Source: Thermodesulfobacteriota bacterium
GTDB lineage: Bacteria; Desulfobacterota; SM23-61
Direction: 5' to 3'
NCBI GenBank assembly: GCA_030018715.1
Contig: JASEHN010000250.1
Location: forward strand, 1-5,207
Length of the DNA stretch: 5,207 nt
Shown: positions 1 through 5,207 of the stretch, one piece after another
Layout of the letters: each line of letters starts with the position of its first letter
Position numbering within the stretch: position 1 is the stretch's first letter
Program-made: the position numbers and the translations under genes
The notes under the pieces: model-generated
The model's input: the letters and a program-made list of their open reading frames with translations, nothing else
What the model was told of the DNA's origin: nothing
The model's database searches: none

Positions 1-67
1 CCGCAACGACGAAGGTGAAGCGCAATCCGCCTTAGGCGGACAGATGGACTTTTTATGAAGCCATCAA
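1..67. repeat. Left copy of a dispersed hairpin-containing repeat
   Basis: Seen directly: bases 8-25 (GACGAAGGTGAAGCGCAA) are an exact reverse complement of 5190-5207, and bases 41-67 match the reverse complement of 5158-5184 at 26 of 27 positions (T56 differs). Between these two blocks lies a 15-nt core here (26-40), against only 5 nt in the right copy. Bases 43-65 form an imperfect hairpin: GATGG plus CTT pairs with AAG plus CCATC, with A48 bulged and a loop at 52-57. The repeat probably continues left of base 1. Short, non-coding, foldable units repeated between genes resemble REP or MITE-like intergenic repeats. Whether it is genuinely multicopy cannot be shown from two copies, but similar sequence is familiar to me from Desulfobacterota genomes (memory only). 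Confidence 0.8.
26..40. repeat. Perfect 15-nt palindrome inside the left repeat
   Basis: TCCGCC, a TTA loop and GGCGGA form a 6-bp perfect hairpin with high GC content in the stem. It occupies the place of a 5-nt core (CGCCG) in the right-hand copy at 5185-5189, so it looks like an insertion or a variable cassette within the repeat. It is not followed by a T run, so it does not look like an intrinsic terminator. It sits 37 nt before the rimP start and would lie in the 5' leader of any transcript entering from upstream. Confidence 0.7.
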
Positions 68-77
68 AGAGAAAAGC

Positions 78-539
78 TTGAAATACGATCAACTCATTCA
101 AGAAGTGCAAGAGGTCATTGATCCTATCCTTCAGGCCCAGGGGTTGGAGCTGGTTGACCTGGAATACCAGAGAGAGGCCCAGGGTTGGGTGTTACGGCTT
201 TACGTCGACCGCGAAGGAGGAATCACCGTGGCCGATTGCGCCGAATTGAGCGGTGAGATCGGGGCGTTACTGGAGGTGCGGGACCTGATCACCAATCCTT
301 ATGTTCTGGAGGTTTCCTCTCCCGGCCTCACTCGACCCCTTAAGAAGCCCGCAGATTATAATAAATATCAAAAACGGCTGGTTAAGATAAAAACATTTGA
401 ATCCTTAGAAGGCCGGAAAAAATTTAAAGGAATCCTCTTGGGTATGGAGGACGAGAAGGTGTGCGTGGAAACCGAGGGGCGGATTTTTAAGATTCCTCTC
501 CACGGCATAGCCAAGGCCAACCTGGAAATCGAATTTTAA
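78..539 (+). CDS. rimP: Ribosome maturation factor RimP
   Basis: Encodes a 153-residue cytoplasmic protein that assists maturation of the 30S ribosomal subunit (family knowledge). The length is typical for RimP. The N-terminal alpha/beta domain covers about residues 1-88 and contains LELVDLEY (23-30), LRLYVDREGGIT (39-50) and the family signature YVLEVSSPGLTRPL (75-88). The C-terminal SH3-like barrel runs from about residue 92 to 153 and ends in the usual AKANLE segment. The start is TTG at 78. No in-frame ATG or GTG lies between it and the in-frame stop at 33-35, and the family N-terminus fits this start. Its ribosome binding site is weak (purine-rich AAAGAGAAA at 67-75), which with TTG suggests modest translation. 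It is first in the visible operon, 17 nt before nusA. No promoter is visible in the window, so it must lie upstream or within the repeat. Confidence 0.96.
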   Translation: MKYDQLIQEVQEVIDPILQAQGLELVDLEYQREAQGWVLRLYVDREGGITVADCAELSGEIGALLEVRDLITNPYVLEVSSPGLTRPLKKPADYNKYQKRLVKIKTFESLEGRKKFKGILLGMEDEKVCVETEGRIFKIPLHGIAKANLEIEF

Positions 540-542
540 AAA

Positions 543-550
543 AAGGTGAT
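543..550 (+). promoter_or_regulatory. Ribosome binding site of nusA
   Basis: AAGGTGAT lies 6 nt before the ATG at 557, inside the 17-nt rimP-nusA spacer. It is the clearest Shine-Dalgarno sequence in the first part of the window and supports the ATG start. Confidence 0.75.
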
Positions 551-556
551 GCAAAA

Positions 557-1831
557 ATGATTTCGGAGTTGAGTCGAATCATCGACCAGGTGGGGAAGGA
601 TAAAGGAATCGATAAAAAGATATTGATCGATTCCCTGGAGCAGGCCCTGCTTGCCGCTGCCCGGAAGAAGTATGGCACCAAACAAGAGATCGAAGCCAAG
701 TATAACGAAGAGGCTGGAGAAATCGAACTGTTTCAGTTCAAGACCGTCGTGAAAGAAGTGAAAAACCCTCCGGCGGAGATTTCTTTGAAAGAAGCCCGCG
801 AGCTGGATGGAGACGTAGAGATCGGGGATAGCCTGGGCACCAAGATCGACATCTCGGAATTCGGCAGGATCGCTGCCCAGACCGCCAAGCAAGTGATTAT
901 CCAGAGGGTTAAAGATGCCGAGCGGGAAAATATTTTTGAAGACTTCAAAGACCGCAAGGGAGAAGTCATCTCCGGGACAGTCCAGCGCTTCGAAAGGGGC
1001 GCGATTATTGTTAACCTGGGAAGAGCAGAAGCGGTGATCCCGCAACAGGAATTAGTCCCCCGGGAGACCTATAAACCAGGGGACCGTATCCGGGCTTATG
1101 TCCTGGATGTGCGCAAGACCCCCAAAGGGCCCCAGATCATCCTTTCCCGCAGCAACCCGAACTTTTTAGCAAAGCTTTTCGATCTGGAGGTTCCGGAGGT
1201 CTCTGAAGGCATAGTCAAGATTCTTAATACCGCCAGAGAACCGGGTAGCCGGGCCAAAATTGCGGTCTATTCGGAGGATTCAGACGTGGATCCAGTGGGA
1301 GCCTGCGTGGGCATGAAAGGATCGCGTGTACAAGCAGTTGTCCATGAACTTCGCGGGGAAAAGATCGACATCATCCCCTGGAGTGATGACCCGGCCAGCT
1401 TCGTTTGCAACGCCCTGGCTCCGGCGGAGATTTCCAAAGTGATCATCCACCAGGAAGCCAAGTCCATGGAAGTCATTGTCGAAGATGACCAGTTGTCTCT
1501 GGCCATCGGTCGGCGGGGACAAAACGTCAGGCTGGCGGCCAAACTCACAGCTTGGAAGATCGACATCCGCAGCGAATCCAAAGCGGAACGAGTTGTTCCG
1601 GCGCTGGACGAGATTGCTTCTCGAGGGATGGACCAGGTAGATAAAATCGCCGGCGTCGGAGAAAAGACAGCCCAATTATTGAACGCCGCCGGCTATCTGA
1701 CCATTGCGGACATCTGTCAGAGCACGCCTGAACAACTTTCCAAGATCGAGGGAATAGGCCTGAAGAAGGCGGAAAAGCTGATCGATGCGGCCAAAGCCCA
1801 TTTTGATCAGGCAGGCGAAAAGAATAAGTAA
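557..1831 (+). CDS. nusA: Transcription termination/antitermination factor NusA
   Basis: Encodes a 424-residue RNA polymerase-binding factor that affects pausing, intrinsic termination and antitermination (family knowledge). Domains in order: the RNA polymerase-binding N-terminal domain at about 1-130, with LLAAARKKYG at 31-40 and FGRIAAQTAKQVI at 102-114; an S1 RNA-binding domain at about 135-200, ending in QIILSRSNP; KH1 at about 205-277 with its GMKG loop at 252-255; KH2 at about 280-345 with GRRG at 318-321; and a C-terminal helix-hairpin-helix pair at about 355-412, with IAGVGEKTA and IEGIGLKKA as the two hairpins. It is longer than a Bacillus-type NusA, which lacks the C-terminal extension, and shorter than the E. 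coli protein of about 495 residues, which has two acidic-repeat domains. The ATG is well supported by AAGGTGAT. No frameshift or missing motif was seen. Confidence 0.98.
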   Translation: MISELSRIIDQVGKDKGIDKKILIDSLEQALLAAARKKYGTKQEIEAKYNEEAGEIELFQFKTVVKEVKNPPAEISLKEARELDGDVEIGDSLGTKIDISEFGRIAAQTAKQVIIQRVKDAERENIFEDFKDRKGEVISGTVQRFERGAIIVNLGRAEAVIPQQELVPRETYKPGDRIRAYVLDVRKTPKGPQIILSRSNPNFLAKLFDLEVPEVSEGIVKILNTAREPGSRAKIAVYSEDSDVDPVGACVGMKGSRVQAVVHELRGEKIDIIPWSDDPASFVCNALAPAEISKVIIHQEAKSMEVIVEDDQLSLAIGRRGQNVRLAAKLTAWKIDIRSESKAERVVPALDEIASRGMDQVDKIAGVGEKTAQLLNAAGYLTIADICQSTPEQLSKIEGIGLKKAEKLIDAAKAHFDQAGEKNK

Positions 1832-1889
1832 AAGTTTGTAAATCCATGGACGCATTTGGTCCACAGGGTTATTGAAGGGGGTAGACAGG
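1832..1889 (+). other. nusA-infB spacer with no ylxR or ylxQ
   Basis: This 58-nt spacer is too short for ylxR or ylxQ, which separate nusA and infB in many bacteria. It contains a short possible stem, TGGAC (1847-1851) with GTCCA (1859-1863), and the palindrome TCCATGGA (1843-1850). Neither is followed by a T run, and no convincing promoter was found. The 3' end carries the infB ribosome binding site. Confidence 0.6.
1875..1881 (+). promoter_or_regulatory. Ribosome binding site that fixes the infB start
   Basis: AAGGGGG is 8 nt upstream of GTG at 1890. It lies downstream of the alternative in-frame TTG at 1872, whose own nearest purine run (AGGG, 1865-1868) is only 3 nt away, which is too close. 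This favours GTG 1890, giving the N-terminus MTKVRVHELAKEL expected for IF2. Confidence 0.75.
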
Positions 1890-4727
1890 GTGACGAAAGT
1901 AAGGGTTCATGAATTGGCCAAAGAACTGAAGATGGAGAACAAGGATCTCCTCAAGCTTTTAGAAAAGATGGGGCTATCTGTAAAGACCGTCCACAGCACC
2001 CTGGAGGACTCTGATGTAGAGCGGGTAAAGAACCAGATCAGCCTCTCGCGGAAAGAGGGAGTGGTTGAGCAGCGCATTAAACCCACGGTCATCCGCAGGC
2101 GGGTGAAACGGGAAGATGTTACGCCTTCTCTCCCGGAGCCTGCCGCCCAAGAAGAAGTGAAACCCCCCACAATCAAGAAAGGCCCAGCCCCCGAAGTTGT
2201 TAAAGTGGCGGTAAAGCCGGAGGAGAAAAAGGCCAAGGCCGAAGGAAAAGTTGAAATACCCTTACCCCCCCCGGCAGGAATTAAAATCCCTCCGGCGCCC
2301 ATGGTCACTCCCCCGGCCGAGCCGGCGCCGCCCGTGTCCGCCGTAGCGGACGCAGCACACATGCCCGCCAAGGCAAGGGAAATACCGGTCGTAGAAGTCC
2401 ATCCTGTTCCAGGGCCGGAAGCGCCCCTCAAGGAGATTGAAGCGACCTCTCCCCTACCTCAAGTAGAAAAACCGGCGGTTGCCCTAGGCCTTGAACCAAT
2501 ACCCGTAATAAAACCGAAGATTCCCGAAAAGCCGTATGTTAAACCTTTGCCCAAAGTTAAGAAAAAGCACGAACCGGCGAAAATTATCGAGCGGCCCGCA
2601 GCTCCCCCGCCTTCCCTGGTTCCCGAATACCCGGAAGCGGGCAAAATATCTCCGGTTATTGTTACTCCCAAAGCGCCGGGCGTTAGGCCCAAGCCCCCGA
2701 TCATCCTTCAGCGTCCAACTCCAGCCATCGTCAGGCCTGCGAGTGAAGAGGAAGAAAGAGGGCGGCGCAAGAAGAAAGTCAAAAAGGATGTGCAGGTTCT
2801 CGAAGAAGGCAAGCCCCACCGGGTGCGCATCATTTCGACAAAAAAGAGGCCCTTTAGGGAGCACGACATTTTACGGGAAGATCGCGGACCCAGGGCTTTT
2901 TCCTTGGAACGAGAGTCGAGAGCAAAAGGCCCCAAAGCCAAAATGACCAAACCCGAAATCACGGTCTCCAAGGCCATTAAGAGAAAAATTCGCATTTCGG
3001 AGGTCATTCTGGTCGGGGAGCTGGCCAAGCGCATGGGCATTAAGGCCTCGGAAGTGATCAAAAAGCTGATGGAATTGGGCTTAATGGTAACGATCAATCA
3101 GGCGATTGATGCCGATGCCGCTGCCCTGGTGGCCACGGATTTCGGTTACGAAGTGGAAAAGACAGGATTTGAAATCGAAGACCTGATGGAAGAAAAAGAG
3201 GAACGCACAGAGGATCTCATCCCGCGGCCTCCGGTGGTAACTATCATGGGCCACGTGGATCACGGCAAGACCTCTCTTCTGGATGCTATCCGCCAGACCA
3301 ATGTCACGGCCGGGGAGGCAGGAGGGATCACCCAGCACATCGGGGCTTACGAGGTCGATGTAGATCACCGCAAGGTGGTTTTTCTGGACACTCCGGGTCA
3401 TGAAGCTTTCACGGCCATGCGCGCTCGCGGAGCGAAGGTTACGGACATTGTCGTTCTCGTGGTGGCCGCTGACGATGGAGTGATGAACCAGACCATTGAA
3501 GCCATTAATCATGCCAAGGCTGCTCAGGTCCCTTTGATCGTAGCCATCAACAAAATCGATAAACCCAATGCCAATCCGGAGCGGGTCAAACAAGCCTTAA
3601 CCGAATATGGGCTCGTGGCGGAAGCCTGGGGCGGGCAGACGATTTTTGCTGAAATTTCGGCCAAGCAGAAGATCGGGCTGAAAGAGCTCTTGGAAATGAT
3701 CCTTCTCCAGGCAGAAATTTTGGAGCTGAAGGGAAATCCCAACCGGCCATCAACCGGAGTGGTCATTGAAGCCAAGCTGGACAGAGGCCGGGGGCCGGTG
3801 GCTACTGTTCTCGTCCAGGACGGAACCCTGCACACCGGGGACGCCTTTGTCTCAGGTATCCATTTTGGGCACGTGCGGGCCATGATTAACGATCACGGCG
3901 AGAAGATGGAAAGCGCCGGACCATCTACCCCGGTGGAAGTCATCGGGTTTCCCAGCGTACCCAACGCCGGTGATTCTTTCGTGGTCATCACCGATGAGCG
4001 GCGCGCCAAAGAGCTGGCCACCCAGAGGCTGCTGAAACAGCGGGAGATAGAGCTTTCCAAAACTTCCAAAGTCACCCTGGAAGATTTCTACAAAAAGATG
4101 AAAAAGGGCGTGGTCAAAGATCTGAACCTCATCTTCAAAGCGGATGTGCAGGGATCGATTGAAGCCCTGGTTGAGGCTCTGAACCGGCTGAGCACCGAGG
4201 CCGTTAAGGTGAACATCCTGCACACTTCCGTGGGGGCCATCAACGAGTCGGACTGCATGCTGGCCTCGGCTTCGGAAGCGATCATCCTGGGGTTCAACGT
4301 TAAGATTGAACCCAAAGCCCAGATTCTGGCCGAACAGGAGAAAATTGACATTCGTCTATACAGTGTCATTTACGACGCCTTGGACGATGTGCGTAAAGCC
4401 ATGGAGGGGCTCCTGGAGCCTGTTTATGAAGAGCGTTTGATGGGCCGGGCCGAAGTGCGTCAGCTTTTCAACATCTCCCGGATCGGCACGATTGCCGGCA
4501 GTTTTGTCCTGGAAGGCAAGATTATCCGTGGTTCGCATGCTCACCTGGTGCGGAATGGCCAGGTGATTCACGAAGGGAACATTACTTCGCTCAAACGTTT
4601 AAAGGATGACTTCAAAGAGGTGGCTTCGGGGTTTGAATGCGGGATCACCGTGGGAGAATTCCGGGATTATTCGGTCAATGACATCATCGAGTCCTATGTG
4701 GTGGAGAAGTTGACTGCCCAACTGTAG
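1890..4727 (+). CDS. infB: Translation initiation factor IF-2
   Basis: Encodes a 945-residue GTPase that delivers initiator fMet-tRNA to the 30S subunit and promotes 50S joining (family knowledge). An N-terminal IF2_N module (about 1-52, TKVRVHELAKEL) is followed by a Pro/Lys/Ala/Val-rich, probably disordered linker (about 60-360), then a second IF2_N-like module (about 365-422, VGELAKRMGIKASEV). The GTPase domain (about 447-613) has every motif: GHVDHGKT 454-461 (P-loop), GGITQH 478-483 (switch I), DTPGH 500-504, NKID 554-557 and SAK 590-592. A beta-barrel domain follows, then the IF2 domain III region (about 748-802, IFKADVQGS onward). The fMet-tRNA-binding C-terminal domain includes IAGSFV (868-873) and ECGI (916-919). 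The GTG start is chosen over TTG 1872 because of AAGGGGG. It is longer than the E. coli protein (890 residues) mainly through the linker. The frame is intact throughout. Confidence 0.98.
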   Translation: MTKVRVHELAKELKMENKDLLKLLEKMGLSVKTVHSTLEDSDVERVKNQISLSRKEGVVEQRIKPTVIRRRVKREDVTPSLPEPAAQEEVKPPTIKKGPAPEVVKVAVKPEEKKAKAEGKVEIPLPPPAGIKIPPAPMVTPPAEPAPPVSAVADAAHMPAKAREIPVVEVHPVPGPEAPLKEIEATSPLPQVEKPAVALGLEPIPVIKPKIPEKPYVKPLPKVKKKHEPAKIIERPAAPPPSLVPEYPEAGKISPVIVTPKAPGVRPKPPIILQRPTPAIVRPASEEEERGRRKKKVKKDVQVLEEGKPHRVRIISTKKRPFREHDILREDRGPRAFSLERESRAKGPKAKMTKPEITVSKAIKRKIRISEVILVGELAKRMGIKASEVIKKLMELGLMVTINQAIDADAAALVATDFGYEVEKTGFEIEDLMEEKEERTEDLIPRPPVVTIMGHVDHGKTSLLDAIRQTNVTAGEAGGITQHIGAYEVDVDHRKVVFLDTPGHEAFTAMRARGAKVTDIVVLVVAADDGVMNQTIEAINHAKAAQVPLIVAINKIDKPNANPERVKQALTEYGLVAEAWGGQTIFAEISAKQKIGLKELLEMILLQAEILELKGNPNRPSTGVVIEAKLDRGRGPVATVLVQDGTLHTGDAFVSGIHFGHVRAMINDHGEKMESAGPSTPVEVIGFPSVPNAGDSFVVITDERRAKELATQRLLKQREIELSKTSKVTLEDFYKKMKKGVVKDLNLIFKADVQGSIEALVEALNRLSTEAVKVNILHTSVGAINESDCMLASASEAIILGFNVKIEPKAQILAEQEKIDIRLYSVIYDALDDVRKAMEGLLEPVYEERLMGRAEVRQLFNISRIGTIAGSFVLEGKIIRGSHAHLVRNGQVIHEGNITSLKRLKDDFKEVASGFECGITVGEFRDYSVNDIIESYVVEKLTAQL

Positions 4728-4744
4728 GCTCTCGGGACGGGAAA

Positions 4745-5032
4745 ATGGTTATCGGCGTTTGCCATCTGGTACTTCTCCTCCACGAGAATTTTTCCTTGAA
4801 GGGAAAGCGGCAGGTGCTCCGCAGCCTGGTGCAGCGGGCCCGCAAACGGTTCAACATTTCCATCGCCGAAGTGGAGGATCAGGACCTGTGGCAGAAGGCG
4901 GTGTTGGGGATCTGCGTGGTGGGCAATGACCGGAAGCTGGTTAATTCTGTGTTGGATCAGGTGGTGAATTTCATCGAGAACACCCAGCTCGCCGATGTGG
5001 CTGACTCGCAGATCGAGATTATTAATTTTTAA
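4745..5032 (+). CDS. DUF503 (YlxP-type) protein of unknown function
   Basis: Encodes a 95-residue protein matching the DUF503 family, known as YlxP in Bacillus subtilis, where it also lies next to infB. Visible family features are SLKGKR at 17-22, the RKRFNISIAEVEDQDLWQKA stretch at 33-52 and VVGNDRKL at 58-65, followed by an amphipathic helix (VLDQVVNFIEN). No signal peptide or membrane segment is apparent; the hydrophobic start (VIGVCHLVLLL) reads as a core beta strand of a small ferredoxin-like fold (inference). The biochemical role is not established; position beside infB suggests ribosome assembly or translation. It begins 17 nt after the infB stop. Its ribosome binding site is poor (GGGACGGG, 4734-4741), so translation may be coupled to infB. 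It is the last gene in the window; rbfA, the usual next gene, is not present. Confidence 0.93.
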   Translation: MVIGVCHLVLLLHENFSLKGKRQVLRSLVQRARKRFNISIAEVEDQDLWQKAVLGICVVGNDRKLVNSVLDQVVNFIENTQLADVADSQIEIINF

Positions 5033-5157
5033 ATTTTAAGCGCAGAGAAAGAATACAGGCTGAAGCCCCCAAAAGCAAAAATACAATTTGGCTTTGGGAA
5101 TTTAATTGGATATTTGATTTTATTCTCGGCGCTCTTAGCGTTCCCTGCGGTTAAACA
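5033..5157. other. Non-coding AT-rich region with inverted and phased short repeats
   Basis: No reading frame of note occurs here, on either strand. Bases 5038-5055 (AAGCGCAGAGAAAGAATA) are imperfectly complementary to 5121-5136 (TATTCTCGGCGCTCTT). Three adjacent 9-nt units run from 5125 to 5151 (CTCGGCGCT, CTTAGCGTT, CCCTGCGGT), each with GCG at positions 5-7; one unit in reverse orientation, CTCTGCGCT, lies at 5039-5047. Between the arms, CCCAAAAGC (5068-5076) can pair with GCTTTGGG (5091-5098) with one bulged A. This looks like an intergenic repeat element rather than a gene, and directly abuts the repeat at 5158. Confidence 0.6.
5068..5098 (+). terminator. Weak candidate terminator hairpin after the DUF503 gene
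   Basis: The stem CCCAAA-A-GC with GCTTTGGG (8 bp, one bulge, 14-nt loop) lies 36 nt after the last stop codon. What follows is AATTTAATTGG, not a clean T run, so it is a poor match to an intrinsic terminator. It may only be part of the surrounding repeat element. Confidence 0.25.
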
Positions 5158-5207
5158 TTGATGGCTTCGTAAAAAGTCCATCTGCGGCGTTGCGCTTCAC
5201 CTTCGTC
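5158..5207. repeat. Right copy of the dispersed repeat, inverted relative to the left copy
   Basis: Bases 5190-5207 are the exact reverse complement of 8-25, and 5158-5184 the near-exact reverse complement of 41-67. The core between these blocks is CGGCG (5185-5189), 5 nt instead of the 15-nt palindrome of the left copy. The hairpin GATGG plus CTT (5160-5167) pairing with AAG (5174-5176) and CCATC (5178-5182), with T5177 bulged, is retained, although the loop base differs between copies. The window ends inside the repeat. Confidence 0.8.

Noticed and set aside
536..1045. Long minus-strand open frames antisense to nusA and infB
   Set aside because: They mirror codon bias of strong + strand genes, have no recognisable family, and overlap intact conserved genes completely.
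1843..1863. Possible terminator or regulatory hairpin between nusA and infB
   Set aside because: The stem is only 5 bp, has no T run, and similar stems are expected by chance; kept only as a note in the spacer entry.
1872..1889. Upstream TTG start for infB adding six residues
   Set aside because: The sequence AAGGGGG lies between this TTG and GTG 1890 with ideal spacing to the GTG, and MTKVRVHELAKEL is the usual IF2 N-terminus.
2301..2320. Internal infB start giving a short IF2 isoform, as in E. coli
   Set aside because: The in-frame ATG in APMVTPP has no purine-rich ribosome binding site upstream, so no isoform can be supported from sequence.
2536..2946. A 136-codon open frame on the + strand overlapping infB
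   Set aside because: It lies in another frame of the low-complexity proline/lysine linker of IF2, and its product is a compositional by-product (Arg/Lys/Ser-rich) with no domain or ribosome binding site. infB explains the region fully.
5088..5126. Promoter-like hexamers in the AT-rich downstream region
   Set aside because: AT-rich sequence gives loose -35/-10 look-alikes by chance and there is no gene immediately downstream in the window to support one.
1..5207. Terminal inverted repeats taken as ends of a transposon or linear element
   Set aside because: The interior is entirely core housekeeping genes with no transposase or replication gene, so a mobile element carrying rimP-nusA-infB is implausible; an assembly break at a dispersed repeat fits better.

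Overview
This window holds a compact block of bacterial translation and transcription housekeeping genes, all on the + strand: rimP, nusA, infB and a small DUF503 (YlxP-type) gene. The genes are 17, 58 and 17 nt apart, as in a single transcription unit. This is the conserved nusA-infB core operon. I found no phage, transposase, defence, CRISPR, rRNA or tRNA content, and no credible novel gene system.

Layout. Bases 1-67 are one copy of a dispersed hairpin-rich repeat, ending about 10 nt before the TTG start of rimP. rimP (78-539) is followed by nusA (557-1831), a 58-nt spacer without ylxR or ylxQ, infB (1890-4727, GTG start, long proline-rich linker) and the DUF503 gene (4745-5032). Bases 5033-5157 are non-coding and AT-rich, with an imperfect inverted repeat and three 9-nt phased units. 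Bases 5158-5207 are a second, inverted copy of the repeat found at 1-67.

Functions. RimP matures the 30S subunit. NusA modulates RNA polymerase pausing, termination and antitermination. IF2 brings initiator tRNA to the ribosome and promotes subunit joining. The DUF503 protein is a conserved neighbour of infB with no function I can assign. rbfA, which usually follows, is absent and the coding block stops at repeats.

Organism. Medium GC, a long IF2 with a Pro/Lys/Ala linker, DUF503 directly after infB, and a repeat I associate from memory with Syntrophales-like and related Desulfobacterota (former Deltaproteobacteria) together suggest an environmental member of that group. This is inference; the proteins themselves are widely distributed. 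Because both ends lie in inverted copies of one repeat, the window may be a complete short contig whose assembly broke at repeats.
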